DNA of 64,000 nt, from assembly GCF_002286975.1 (NCBI RefSeq), contig NZ_NSKB01000004.1, positions 62,001 through 126,000 on the forward strand, written 5' to 3'. The notes under the pieces are model-generated. The model saw only the letters and a program-made list of their open reading frames with translations. It was not told the origin of the DNA and did no database searches. Origin of the DNA: Halomonas salipaludis (GTDB lineage Bacteria > Pseudomonadota > Gammaproteobacteria > Pseudomonadales > Halomonadaceae). Below are positions 34,804 to 43,942 of this stretch, one piece after another. The number at the start of each line of letters is the position of its first letter. Within the stretch, counting starts at the first letter, position 1. The translations under genes and the position numbers were made by a program.

Positions 34804-35961
34804 CTACACCTGTTCCAGCACCAGGCGTGCGGCGCGCTCCTTACAGCGCGTCCATGCGCCGCGCTGACGGAATTCGTCGGCGTCGAGGCACCTGCTGCGC
34901 TGGCAGTCTTCATCGAATTGGCGGTTGAGGATAGCGGCCAGGTCTTCGCTGAGTATCAGCGCGCTGCACTCCTCGTCCTTGCCCATCGAGCGGTGATTGA
35001 CGTTCACCGAGCCGATACAGGCCAGCAGGTCGTCGACGATGGCCAGCTTGGCATGCAGCATGGTCGGCGCAAATACCCACACCTTGGCACCGGCTGTGAG
35101 CAGGCGCTCGACGCTGGGCTGCCCGGCGAGCTGCGAGATGCGGCTATCGTTATGCTTGCCGGGCACCAGGATCTCGACCTCGACGCCGCGAGCCAGAGCG
35201 TCGAGCATGGTCTGCACCAGGGTCTCGTCGGGGGCGAAATAGGCCGTGACAATGCGCAGGCGGACATGACTCACCGACACCAGCGAGCGCATCATCGCCG
35301 CGGACTCGGTCCAGCCGATGGTCGAGGAGGCACGCACGAACTGGATCGGCACGCCGTCATGATGAGGCTTCACGCGCTCGCGGATCGCTTCCCAGCGCCA
35401 TGCGCCGCACTCGTTCCAGTTGTCGAGAAAGGCCGCATAGAGGCCGATCACCGCCGGCCCTTCCACCCGCACGTGGGTCTCGCGCCACTCGCCGGGATGA
35501 CGTGCATCGCCCTCCCACTCCTCGGCAATCCCCACCCCTCCGGTGAATCCGATACGGTCGTCGCACACCAGGATCTTGCGGTGGGTGCGTTTGTCGAAGC
35601 GCCACGGCCGCCACAGCTTGAGTGGACGGAACCAGCGAATCTCCACGCCGGCCTGAGACATGTGATCGACCAGCTCGCGCGACATCTTCTTGGCGCCGAT
35701 GGAATCGAGCACCACGCGAACTCTCAGGCCCTCTTCGGCACGGCGCGACAAGGCATGACCAAAGCGACGCGCAATGTCGCCGGTCCAGTAGACGAAGGTC
35801 ACCAGCTCGATGGAGTACTTGGCTTGCTCAATGGCCTCGAGCATGGCGGGAAAGATTTCCACGCCATTGCGTAATATCTCGACCCGGTTGCCATCGACGA
35901 AGTGTGCCCCCAGGGTGTACTCCATCTCGGTGCGGTAGTACTCGGGCGAGCGGCGCATCAA
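34804..35961 (-). CDS. Phospholipase D-family protein (cardiolipin synthase, ClsB-like)
   Basis: 385 residues with two HKD motifs: HRKILVCDD (His127, Lys129, Asp134), then LHAKLAIVDD further on. They flank GFTGGVGIAEEW and IGSVNVNHRSMGKDEE. It lacks the N-terminal membrane helices of ClsA, so it matches the ClsB/ClsC type that joins phospholipids at the membrane. Its start overlaps the stop of the PepSY gene by 4 bp (ATGA), making them an operon. It converges on the gdhA remnant 12 bp away. Confidence 0.9.
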   Translation of the reverse strand: MMRRSPEYYRTEMEYTLGAHFVDGNRVEILRNGVEIFPAMLEAIEQAKYSIELVTFVYWTGDIARRFGHALSRRAEEGLRVRVVLDSIGAKKMSRELVDHMSQAGVEIRWFRPLKLWRPWRFDKRTHRKILVCDDRIGFTGGVGIAEEWEGDARHPGEWRETHVRVEGPAVIGLYAAFLDNWNECGAWRWEAIRERVKPHHDGVPIQFVRASSTIGWTESAAMMRSLVSVSHVRLRIVTAYFAPDETLVQTMLDALARGVEVEILVPGKHNDSRISQLAGQPSVERLLTAGAKVWVFAPTMLHAKLAIVDDLLACIGSVNVNHRSMGKDEECSALILSEDLAAILNRQFDEDCQRSRCLDADEFRQRGAWTRCKERAARLVLEQV

Positions 35962-36428
35962 TCGCGGTCGACGCGGCTGGCGCTGTCGCTGCCTTGGTTG
36001 ACGTAGACCTCGAGCTCACGGCCACTTTCATCGTCGCCCTCGATCTCGATCATGCCCTGCTTGTCGATCTGGATCTCCTCGAACTCGACCATGCCTTCGC
36101 TGGCGGCGATGGCAAAGACGCTGCGCACGTCCTCCTCGCTCATGCCCCAGGCGCCGGTGATACGCCGTTCGCGCTCTTCCTGCAGCAGTTGGCCATCGCT
36201 CAACGACAGGCGCACATCGACGTACCACTCGTCATCGGACCAGCCTTCGATCTCGACGCTGGCATTGCTCTTGGCCTCGATCTCCTCGAAGTGGGTAATG
36301 CCGTAGTCGCTGGCCGCGCCCAGGATGTCATCCAGACGATCCATCGCCAGCCGGTCGGCGTGGGCTACGCCCACGGCCATCAGCATCGTAGCGGCCGGTA
36401 TCAACAGGCAGCGCTTGAAATACACCAT
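35958..36428 (-). CDS. Secreted PepSY-like domain protein
   Basis: 156 residues. The signal peptide (MVYFKRCLLIPAATMLMAVGVAHA) is cleaved near residue 24. The mature protein has two similar units of about 60 residues (ITHFEEIEAKSNASVEIEGW... and MVEFEEIQIDKQGMIEIEGD), each resembling PepSY/YkwD-type small domains that bind or inhibit periplasmic partners. GGAGG six bases before the ATG at 36428. It is coupled to the phospholipase D-family gene. Acidic, as expected for a halophile periplasm. Confidence 0.8.
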   Translation of the reverse strand: MVYFKRCLLIPAATMLMAVGVAHADRLAMDRLDDILGAASDYGITHFEEIEAKSNASVEIEGWSDDEWYVDVRLSLSDGQLLQEERERRITGAWGMSEEDVRSVFAIAASEGMVEFEEIQIDKQGMIEIEGDDESGRELEVYVNQGSDSASRVDRD

Positions 36429-36523
36429 CGCAATCCTCCATGAATATGCCATGCCTGCGCCCTGCGGCGCAGATCACTAGCTAATGACCCTAGGCACGGC
36501 TATTGGTTCTTCAACGAATACTG

Positions 36524-36961
36524 TTACTCGCAGACGATGCGCGGCAGGTAGAAGCTCACCACCCAGTTGGGTGCGTCGACGATCTCGCTGATACGCAGGT
36601 CACCGCACACCGAGCACAGCATGTAGGCCTGCTCGGCGGGCAGGTTGCGTGTCTTGACCAGCCACTCAATGGCACCCTCCAGCGCCTAGCGCGCGCCGCT
36701 CATCAGGTCCGGGCCGATGCCGGTGAAGACCTCGTAGCCGGCGCCGTCGAGATGGCGCGTCACCGGGTTGATGCGCTCGAACGGCATCGACGCCACCGCC
36801 TCGATACCCGAGTCGCGATTGAAGTGGCCACCCGCGGCATCGTGGCAGACCACCGTCAGGGTGATGCCCGGCGCCACCTGCTCCACCGCGGCGATGCTGT
36901 TGTCCCAGCCGTGGTGGCAGTGGTGGCCGTGAATGGTCTTGATCGGCAGCGCTTGGCTCAT
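36524..36961 (-). pseudogene. Acetamidase/formamidase remnant with internal deletion and nonsense codon
   Basis: The N-terminus (HGHHCHHGWDNSIAAVEQVAPG, FERINPVT) fuses in frame to the C-terminal part (RHLDGAGYEVFTGIGPDLM). A TAG at 36686-36688 follows, and the last 53 codons (ALEGAIEWLV, YMLCSVCGDLRISEIVDAPNWVVSFYLP) continue in the same frame to a TAA. About 146 codons remain of roughly 350-400. Start ATG overlaps the amidase stop region by 4 bp behind AGGAGGT, so it was the last gene of the amide operon. Confidence 0.88.
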
Positions 36962-38226
36962 GCGGGTACCTCCTGGCTCATCAGGGTACGGGCGATCTGC
37001 AGCAGCCGCTGGTCCTGCCAGCGGTCCGCCACCAGTTGAACGCCCACCGGCATGCCGGCGGTGCCGTGACTGAGCGGCAGGTTGAGGCACGGCACGCCGA
37101 GCAGCGTCCAGGCGCGGCAGTAGAGCGGGTCGCCGGTGGCCTCGATACCTTGCGGCGCCACCCCGGCGGCGCTGGCAGCGAGAATCACGTCGACCTGCTC
37201 ATCGAACACGCCGCTCAGCGCCTGCTGCATGGCATTGGTGGCGCGGCGCGCTTCGAGATAGCGGGCGTGGCTGATGGCTCTGCCCTCCTCGAGCAGCTCG
37301 ACCAGCTTGGGGCCCATCTGCGCGGCGAAGCGCGCGTACTCGCTGGCCAGGGTCTGGGCGGCCTCGTAGGCCATGACCACCTTCTGGTGTTCGACCAGCG
37401 CCTCGTAGCGCGCGTCCAGCGCCAGTGGCACCAGCGTGGCGCCGGCCTGCTCGAGACGCGACTGGGCATGGGCCAGGGCCTGTTCGACGTCGTCGTCCGG
37501 CGCGACGTCTCCCGGCAGGCTGCGCACACCGACCCGCACCCCGGCGAGGCTCTCCAGTGGCGTGATCCGCGGGGCACGGGTCAGCGCCGAGAAGGTGGTG
37601 CAGATATCCTCGATATGCCGCGCGAACCAGCCCAGGGTATCCAGCGACGGTGCAAAGGATTTGACCCCGGCGGCGCTCACGGTGTCGAAGGTGGGCTTGA
37701 AACCGAACACCCCGCAGAAGCTTGCCGGGCGAATCATGCTGCCGGCGGTCTGGGTACCGAAGGCCAGTGGTACCATGCCATCGGCCACCGCCGCCGCCGA
37801 GCCGCTCGACGAACCGCCTGGGGTGCGGGTGAGATCGTGGGGGTTGTGGGTCTTGCCGGGCGTGAAGTAGGCGAACTCGGTGGAGACCGTCTTGCCCTTG
37901 ATCAGCGCGCCCTGCTCCCTGAGCAGCGTCACCAGGGCGGCGTCCACCAGCGCCCCGTCGGAGTGCAGATAGCCGCGGGTGCCCCAGCGGGTCGGCAGAT
38001 CGACGGTCTCGATGATGTCCTTGAGCCCCACCGGGACACCGTACAGCGGTCGCTCGGCGAGCCGCTCATCCAGCGCGGCGGGGGCCTCGGCCAGCGCTTC
38101 CCAGGCCTGAACCTCGGGTTCGCGCTGATCGATGCGCAGGCTGCAGGCATGCCACCAGTCGAGCGGCATGGCGCGGCCCTCGGCCAGAGCGGCGTGATAG
38201 GCGTCGATGGTCATATCTTGATTCAC
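36958..38226 (-). CDS. Amidase-signature family amidase
   Basis: 422 residues with the Ser-cisSer-Lys triad: Lys69 in VGLKDI, the GGSSSGSAAAVA block (Ser 139-141) and Ser163 in TQTAGSMIRPASFCG. It hydrolyses an amide to a carboxylate plus ammonia. It is in an operon with an SsuABC-type importer, a TauE/SafE exporter and a decayed acetamidase, suggesting scavenging of an amide or ureide as nitrogen source; the substrate is not readable. The AGGAGATAAGCC leader precedes the ATG at 38226. Confidence 0.93.
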   Translation of the reverse strand: MNQDMTIDAYHAALAEGRAMPLDWWHACSLRIDQREPEVQAWEALAEAPAALDERLAERPLYGVPVGLKDIIETVDLPTRWGTRGYLHSDGALVDAALVTLLREQGALIKGKTVSTEFAYFTPGKTHNPHDLTRTPGGSSSGSAAAVADGMVPLAFGTQTAGSMIRPASFCGVFGFKPTFDTVSAAGVKSFAPSLDTLGWFARHIEDICTTFSALTRAPRITPLESLAGVRVGVRSLPGDVAPDDDVEQALAHAQSRLEQAGATLVPLALDARYEALVEHQKVVMAYEAAQTLASEYARFAAQMGPKLVELLEEGRAISHARYLEARRATNAMQQALSGVFDEQVDVILAASAAGVAPQGIEATGDPLYCRAWTLLGVPCLNLPLSHGTAGMPVGVQLVADRWQDQRLLQIARTLMSQEVPA

Positions 38227-38256
38227 GTGGCTTATCTCCTAGGTCGATGGAGCGGC

Positions 38257-39045
38257 TCATACGATCAGCTTCAGGCCGACCACCAGCATCAACAGGGCAA
38301 ACAGCCGCCTGAGCAGCCGCGGCGAGAGGTGGTGGGCGAGCCGCACGCCGACGCGGGCGCAGGGCACGCTGAACAGCGCGATGCCGATAAAGGCTGGCCA
38401 GTAGAGGTAGCCGCTGCTGTAGGCCGGCAGGCTGGCCTGCCCCTGGCCGGTGAACATGAAGGTTGCGGCCCCTACCGCCGCGATCGGCAGGCCGCAGGCC
38501 GCCGAGGTGCCAATGGCGCGCGCCAGGGTGGCGCCGCTGCGCGCCAGCCAGGGCACGCTGAGCACCCCACCGCCCACGCCGAACAGCGCCGAGAAGGTGC
38601 CGATCGAGGTACTCACCACCAGCATGGCCGGCATGCCGGCCGGCTGCCGCCCCGGCTTGGGTGGCCTGGCCAGCAGCATGCGCAGCGCCAGCAGCAGCAT
38701 GAAGATACCGAAATAGCGCTCCAGCAACTCGGCGCGCAGCTGGTCGGCGATCAATCCCCCCAGTACCGCGCCGAGCATCAGCCCGGGCAGCATGCGTTTG
38801 AGCAGGTCGACGACCACCGCGCCCTTCTGCCAATGCCCCAGCGCCGAGGAGGCGCCAGTCACGGTGATGATGGCCAGCGAAGTGCCGATGGCCAGATGGA
38901 TGACCACGGCAGGATCGACGCCCTGCTGATTGAGCGCCACGATCAGCGCCGGCACGATCACCACGCCCCCACCAATACCGAACAGCCCGGCGATCATGCC
39001 GGCCACGGCACCCACCAGGCAGAAGAACAGCAGCGCAGACAGCAT
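38257..39045 (-). CDS. TauE/SafE-family sulfite exporter-like membrane protein
   Basis: 262 residues with two repeats of four hydrophobic helices. Each repeat begins with the family pattern: GMIAGLFGIGGGVVIVPALI in the first and GTFSALFGVGGGVLSVPWL in the second. Members export sulfite or organic anions with protons. The gene sits between the ABC importer's binding protein and the amidase in one operon, so it may export the acid product of amide hydrolysis or sulfur waste; that is inference. Confidence 0.9.
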   Translation of the reverse strand: MLSALLFFCLVGAVAGMIAGLFGIGGGVVIVPALIVALNQQGVDPAVVIHLAIGTSLAIITVTGASSALGHWQKGAVVVDLLKRMLPGLMLGAVLGGLIADQLRAELLERYFGIFMLLLALRMLLARPPKPGRQPAGMPAMLVVSTSIGTFSALFGVGGGVLSVPWLARSGATLARAIGTSAACGLPIAAVGAATFMFTGQGQASLPAYSSGYLYWPAFIGIALFSVPCARVGVRLAHHLSPRLLRRLFALLMLVVGLKLIV

Positions 39046-39117
39046 TCGAACCTCGCTCCAGACACCATGACGGATGGGGCCCTAGGGATCCCATCCGAGA
39101 ATACGCTGCCAGAGCGC

Positions 39118-40098
39118 TTATTGAACGACCTCGCTGGCAAAGGAGGCGTCGACGATATCGTCGTAGTACATCTCGCCCTGGATATTGCCGACGAACTGCT
39201 GCATCTCGATGGCGTTGGTGAAGGCGTCTTCGGTGATCGTCACGCTCTCGGGGTAGACGTTGTTGTCGATCATGCGCTGTACCGCGGCGTCCACCACGTC
39301 GCCCTGCAAGTCACCGAACTCCATGCGCGCCACCGCCTTGGCAGTATCGGCGTCGGCGTGGATCAGCGCCAGCGAGTCGTTGATGGCGCTGACGAAGCGC
39401 ATCACCAGGTCGGGGTTGTCGTCGATCATCTCCTGGGAGGTGTTGATGGTCGAGAAGGCATACTCGGGATAGTCGTCGGTGAAGGCGTGAATGATCTCCA
39501 GGCCCTGGGAGATGCCCTGCTCGACCTGCGGCTGATAGGCCACCGCGATATCGCCGCGTCCAGACAGCACCGGGCCGAGCTCGGAACCATTCTGCACTTC
39601 GGTGAGGGTGACCTCACCATTGAGGCCGGCATCCTCGATCAGGCGCTTGATCAGGGTGTTCGACGTGCCCGGGGCCAGGCCTACCACCACCTCCTTGCCT
39701 TCGAGGTCGGCCGGCGACGAGTAGTCGAGATCGGGATGTGCCAGCACCCACACCGGGGCGCTGTTGGCCACCGCGCTGATCGCCTTGCCGCTGCCGCCCT
39801 GCTCCTGGGCGAAGCCGACATGCTCCGGGCCATGTACCGAGAACTGCGACTCACCGGACAGCACCGAGGCCAGCGCCGCCGGCCCCGAGCCCGCTGAACG
39901 CACCACCGGCACATCGATGTTGTGAGCATTGAACAGCCCCTCGTGCTTGGCCACATAGACCGGCAGATAGAGCAGCGAATGGAAGGCCTCGTTGATCAGG
40001 ATGGTGTCCATATCGTCGGCCTGGGTATGGGCAGAAGCGCCCAGTGCCAGCAGGCCGGCGCCGAAGGCGATACGCTTGTAAGTTGTTGAGATGCTCAT
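39118..40098 (-). CDS. ABC transporter substrate-binding protein (SsuA/THI5-like)
   Basis: 326 residues. The signal peptide ends near HTQA (residue 27). The mature protein has FHSLLYLPVYVAKHEGLFNAHNIDVPVVRSAGSGPAALASVLSG, the NMT1/SsuA-like fold that binds sulfonates, pyrimidines or amides, and GLAPGTSNTLIKRLIEDAGL. It works with the permease and ATPase genes just upstream. The ligand is probably the amide substrate of the downstream amidase, inferred from the operon. Confidence 0.9.
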   Translation of the reverse strand: MSISTTYKRIAFGAGLLALGASAHTQADDMDTILINEAFHSLLYLPVYVAKHEGLFNAHNIDVPVVRSAGSGPAALASVLSGESQFSVHGPEHVGFAQEQGGSGKAISAVANSAPVWVLAHPDLDYSSPADLEGKEVVVGLAPGTSNTLIKRLIEDAGLNGEVTLTEVQNGSELGPVLSGRGDIAVAYQPQVEQGISQGLEIIHAFTDDYPEYAFSTINTSQEMIDDNPDLVMRFVSAINDSLALIHADADTAKAVARMEFGDLQGDVVDAAVQRMIDNNVYPESVTITEDAFTNAIEMQQFVGNIQGEMYYDDIVDASFASEVVQ

Positions 40099-40159
40099 GG
40101 TGCAGTGCCTCTTGTGGTTATGGTCAATGCTACTCGGGGTATCAACTCAATGAGTGGTG

Positions 40160-40996
40160 CTATTGTTGTCCTTTTTCCCACGGCAACAGCCGCTTCTCGA
40201 CCTGCGATACGATCACGTAAAGCACGATGGCCACGATCATCAGCATGATGACCCCGACCCAGACGACGTTGAGATTGAACAGGTTGCCGGCGACGAAGAT
40301 CATGCGACCCAGGCCACGGTCGGAGGAGATGAATTCACCGCCGATCTCGGCGATCAGGGCGAAGCCGATATTCAAGCGGAAGGCGGAGATGATCCATGGC
40401 AGCGTGGCCGGCGCGACCACCTTGGTAAACACTGCACGCCGGCTGGCGCCCAACGAGCGCATCAGGTTGATCAGGTTGCGGTCGATCTGGTGGGTACCCT
40501 GGTAGGCGGAGAGCAGCGCGACCACGAAGGTGGCAACGAACGCCAGCATGATCTTGGAGAACATGCCCGAGCCGAACCAGATGATGATCATCGGCGCCAG
40601 GGCGATCTTGGGCAGGCCATTGAGGGCGACCATGAACGGATCGATGATGCGTGCCACGCTGCGCGAGAACCACAGCAGCAAGCCGCAGATGGAGCCCAGA
40701 ATACTCCCCGCCAGGAACCCCACCACGGTGGCATAAACGGTGGCGATGGTATCGTTGAGCAGCTGACCGGACTGGATCAGTCGCCAGGCTTCACCGGCGA
40801 TGCCTACCGGCGAGCCCATCAGGAAGGAGTTGATCCAGCCGACGTTGACCCCGACTTGCCACAGGATGATCACCAGCGCCAGCCCGGCGCCGCGCCACAG
40901 GTTATCGGTCAGCAGCGTATTGCCGGCCAGCTGTTCGTCGTTCTCCTTGACGCTGCCGGCGCGAATCACATGGGTATGCAGCTGTGCTTCGCTCAT
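40160..40996 (-). CDS. ABC transporter permease (SsuC/TauC type)
   Basis: 278 residues, six hydrophobic segments. The EAA loop reads MRSLGASRRAVFTKVVAPATLPWIISAFRLNIGFALIAEI, typical of nitrate/sulfonate/taurine-type BPD permeases. The ATG at 40996 is within the 4-bp overlap with the ATPase gene (ATGA). The longer upstream frame belongs to overlap with that gene and is not used. Confidence 0.92.
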   Translation of the reverse strand: MSEAQLHTHVIRAGSVKENDEQLAGNTLLTDNLWRGAGLALVIILWQVGVNVGWINSFLMGSPVGIAGEAWRLIQSGQLLNDTIATVYATVVGFLAGSILGSICGLLLWFSRSVARIIDPFMVALNGLPKIALAPMIIIWFGSGMFSKIMLAFVATFVVALLSAYQGTHQIDRNLINLMRSLGASRRAVFTKVVAPATLPWIISAFRLNIGFALIAEIGGEFISSDRGLGRMIFVAGNLFNLNVVWVGVIMLMIVAIVLYVIVSQVEKRLLPWEKGQQ

Positions 40997-41838
40997 GACT
41001 CGCCCCCGGCGATCTGGATATCCAGGTCGTCCCAGATGCTGTCGAAGAAGCCCTGGTAGCGGGAGTCGCTGCGCGCCTTGAGACATGATCCCAGTTCGCG
41101 GGACAGCCCCACGTCGTAGATCTTCTTTACCGAGGTAGGACGCTGGGTCATCACCGCCACGCGGTCGGACATGGCAATCGCTTCGCCGATATCATGAGTG
41201 ATCAAGACCACCGTCTTGTGGTGCTCCTTGAGGATCGAGACGATCTCCTCCTCGAGAACAAGACGTGTCTGGTAGTCGAGTGCCGAGAACGGCTCATCCA
41301 GCAGGATGAGGTCAGGGTCGGTAATCAAGGTGCGGATCAATGCCACCCGCTGCCGCATGCCGCCGGAGAGGGTATTGGGGTATTGATCGGCAAAATCGGC
41401 CAGGCCGTAGCGTGCCAGCTGGTCGCGCGCCATCTCATAGCGGCGAGCCTTGCGCACGCCCTGAATCTCGAGACCCAGGCAGACGTTGTCGATGATGGTG
41501 CGCCACGGAAAAAGCAGGTCGCGCTGCAGCATGTAGCCGATCCGTGCGCCGCAGTTGGGGTCGCTGCCGCGCAGCGTGATGCTGCCATCGCTGGGCTCCA
41601 GCAGGCTGGCAATGATGTTGAACATGGTGCTCTTGCCACAGCCACTGGGGCCCACGATGCTGACAAATTCTTCCTGCTTGATATCGAGGCTAATGTCTTC
41701 GATCACCTCGATAGATTCAGCACCCGGGCTGCTGAAGGTCTTCTTGATGCCATCGAGAGTGATGACGCTGTGGCGCTGCACGCCCTGCGCACCAGGCGGG
41801 GCTGCTCGGCTTACGGAGGCGGCCATTGATGCATTCAT
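40993..41838 (-). CDS. ABC transporter ATP-binding protein (SsuB/TauB type)
   Basis: 281 residues with Walker A GPSGCGKST, MLQRDLLFPWRTIIDNV (Q-loop), LSGGMRQRVALIRTL signature, DLILLDEPFSALD Walker B and LITHDIGEAIAMSD switch His. It drives the importer encoded with the two following genes and leads the amide-uptake operon. The ATG at 41838 (with a second ATG 12 bases later) follows AAAGGATC. It is divergent from cobO across 259 bp. Confidence 0.92.
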   Translation of the reverse strand: MNASMAASVSRAAPPGAQGVQRHSVITLDGIKKTFSSPGAESIEVIEDISLDIKQEEFVSIVGPSGCGKSTMFNIIASLLEPSDGSITLRGSDPNCGARIGYMLQRDLLFPWRTIIDNVCLGLEIQGVRKARRYEMARDQLARYGLADFADQYPNTLSGGMRQRVALIRTLITDPDLILLDEPFSALDYQTRLVLEEEIVSILKEHHKTVVLITHDIGEAIAMSDRVAVMTQRPTSVKKIYDVGLSRELGSCLKARSDSRYQGFFDSIWDDLDIQIAGGES

Positions 41839-42097
41839 CGCTTGATCCTTTGGGGATGCCTGAGTCAAGCAGACGCTGCATAGAGCGTGCCAAAAATCGA
41901 TTTCAAAGCATGAAATCAATGTGATGTCTAAATAACGAGAAGCGGTGCCTTTACCGCCATTCACCAAGGTGAGCAATTCCAGTGTCCTGGCGACAGCACC
42001 ATGCACCATGATAATGAATGCATCCCCTCGGGCAGGCTGACGAGCCGCCGCCAGTGGCGTAGGCTTTGACCTCCTTCGTCCATCACCAGGAGCCACC

Positions 42098-42697
42098 ATG
42101 AGCGACCGCCAGGCGCGCCATCAGCAGTCGATGCAGAAACTCAAGAGTCATGTCGATGACAAGGTCGCCCAGGCCACCGAGCAACGCGGCCAGCTGCTGG
42201 TGTTCACCGGTAACGGCAAGGGCAAGACAACCGCCGCCTGGGGCACGGTGACCCGCGCGCTGGGCTATGGCTACAAGGTCGGCGTGGTGCAGTTCATCAA
42301 GGGGCTATGGGAGTGCGGCGAGCGCCAGCGGCTGGAGGAGGATGCCAACCTGGAGGTGGCGATCATGGCCACCGGCTTCACCTGGGAGACCCAGAATCGC
42401 AAGCTGGATACCCAGGCGTGCCAGGCGGTGTGGCGCGATGCCGAGCGCATGCTGGCCGACCCGCAGGTGTATCTGGTGGTCCTCGACGAGATCACCTATA
42501 TGCTCAAGTTCGGCTACCTCGACATTGCCACCGTCAAACAGGCGATCGAGGCGCGCCCCGGCGAGCAGACGGTGATCGTCACCGGGCGCAACGCACACCG
42601 CGAGCTGGTGGCGATGGCCGACACCGTGACCGAGATGCAGGAGACCCGGCACGCCTTCAATAGTGGGCTGCAGGCACGCCGCGGCATCGATTACTAG
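42098..42697 (+). CDS. cobO: Corrinoid adenosyltransferase CobO/BtuR
   Basis: 199 residues. P-loop GNGKGKTT (38-45) precedes AAWGTVTRALGYGYKVGVVQFIKG and LDEITYMLKFGYLD, and a C-terminal RRGIDY typical of CobA/BtuR. It adds the 5'-deoxyadenosyl group to reduced corrinoids, serving the cobalamin steps encoded at 1-3 kb. AGGAGCCACC precedes the ATG. It stands alone here, far from the other cob genes, and no riboswitch core was seen in the upstream 259 bp. Confidence 0.95.
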   Translation: MSDRQARHQQSMQKLKSHVDDKVAQATEQRGQLLVFTGNGKGKTTAAWGTVTRALGYGYKVGVVQFIKGLWECGERQRLEEDANLEVAIMATGFTWETQNRKLDTQACQAVWRDAERMLADPQVYLVVLDEITYMLKFGYLDIATVKQAIEARPGEQTVIVTGRNAHRELVAMADTVTEMQETRHAFNSGLQARRGIDY

Positions 42698-42862
42698 GAA
42701 AACACTGCACAAATGCCTACACGAGCGAATCACTGCGTTGCGCGGTGCTCGGAATCCTCACATATACCCCATATGCTCCGGTTCCTGTGCTCCGGGCGCC
42801 TTGTGCTTCATCTCGCTCGGCGATTTGTTCAGCGCTTCCATAGGGCTGTCTAGTAAGACGTA

Positions 42863-43348
42863 TCAGTCGCGGAAGTTATCATACTGCAGCGCCAGGTCGG
42901 GGCCCTGCTCGCCCTTGAGCAGCGCGATCACCTGCTGCAGGTCGTCGCGCTTCTTGCCGGTCACGCGCACCTTGTCGCCCTGGATCTGGGTCTGGACCTT
43001 GAGCTTGCTGTCCTTGATCTGCTTGATGATCGCCTTGCTGTCGGCCTGCTCCAGGCCCTGCTTGAGCTTGACGTCCTGGCGCGCCTTGACGCCTGACAGG
43101 ACCGGGTCCTGCTCGTCCATGCAGCGCGCGTCGATACCGCGGGCGATCAGCTTGTTGCGCAGCACGTCGAGCATCTGCTTGAGCTGAAAATCGACATCGG
43201 CCTGCAGCGAGACCACCTCGCCGTTGAGCTCGAAGCTGGCATCCACGCCCTTGAAGTCGAAGCGCGTCTGGATTTCGCGGTTGGCCTGGTCGACGGCGTT
43301 GCTGGCTTCGTGCTTGTCGAACTCGGAGACGATATCGAAAGAGGGCAT
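42863..43348 (-). CDS. yajQ: YajQ-family nucleotide/cyclic-di-GMP-binding protein
   Basis: 161 residues covering the full family: MPSFDIVSEFDKHEASNAVDQANREIQTRFDFKG, then DFQLKQMLDVLRNKLIARGID and KDSKLKVQTQIQGDKVRVTGKKRDDLQQVIALL. Two ferredoxin-like folds are expected. Members bind nucleic acid or cyclic-di-GMP and act as co-regulators. It is a single gene between cobO and a GNAT gene. Confidence 0.95.
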   Translation of the reverse strand: MPSFDIVSEFDKHEASNAVDQANREIQTRFDFKGVDASFELNGEVVSLQADVDFQLKQMLDVLRNKLIARGIDARCMDEQDPVLSGVKARQDVKLKQGLEQADSKAIIKQIKDSKLKVQTQIQGDKVRVTGKKRDDLQQVIALLKGEQGPDLALQYDNFRD

Positions 43349-43468
43349 TGGCGTGGGCTCCTTGGAAAACTGGCGACGATTCTATGCCAGGCCCGCGGGC
43401 ATTGCACCCGCTGCCCAGTGCCTATCGCAGATAGCCACACGATTCGAGACGGATCGGCCGGCTCGACC

Positions 43469-43942
43469 CTACACCGCCTCGCGCGCCTCGCTCTCGAGGC
43501 GCTTCTGCATCTGCCAGGCGGCGCAGCCGTCGACGTAGTAGTCGTCGAGCCAGCGCACCAGCTGGAAACCGGCGCGGCGGTAGAGCCCCAGGGCGACACG
43601 GTTGTCGGCACGAACTTCCAGGGTTATTGCCGCCAGTTCGCGGTAGCGCGCCTCGGCCTCCAGCGCGTCGAGCAGGCGCCGCCCCAGGCCGCCACCACGG
43701 GCCTCGGGGCGCACGCAGAACGAATAGAGCCGCGCCTGGCGGCTGTTGCGCCGCAGCAGCAGGGTGCCGTAGCCGAGCAGCGTGCCGGCATCGGCCACCG
43801 CCAGCAGGGTCACCGCGTTGGCGCCCTTGAGCAGATGGGCCAGCTGGCGTCGGCTGAAGCGGTCGCCGTCGAAGCAGTCGTGCTCCAGCTGGCAGAGGGC
43901 GTCGAGATCGGAGGGGTGCGCCGAGCGCAGATAGGTGGTCAT
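43469..43942 (-). CDS. GNAT-family N-acetyltransferase (RimI-like)
   Basis: 157 residues. The acetyl-CoA loop is VRPEARGGGLGRRLLDALEAEA, followed by ITLEVRADNRVALGLYRRAGFQLV, as in RimI-type N-alpha-acetyltransferases. The ATG at 43942 is chosen because the fold begins there (TTYLRSAHPSDLDALCQLEHDCFDG). It is divergent from the RimK-like ligase gene with 156 bp between starts; a similar pairing in other marine bacteria suggests a joint role, possibly sequential ligation and acetylation of a small molecule. Confidence 0.9.
   Translation of the reverse strand: MTTYLRSAHPSDLDALCQLEHDCFDGDRFSRRQLAHLLKGANAVTLLAVADAGTLLGYGTLLLRRNSRQARLYSFCVRPEARGGGLGRRLLDALEAEARYRELAAITLEVRADNRVALGLYRRAGFQLVRWLDDYYVDGCAAWQMQKRLESEAREAV

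Noticed and set aside
37036-39897. A 953-codon open frame on the plus strand
   Set aside because: It is antisense to three well-supported minus-strand genes (amidase, TauE/SafE, binding protein). Its translation is a His/Gly/Arg/Gln-rich string without domains, the usual result of GC-rich third positions.
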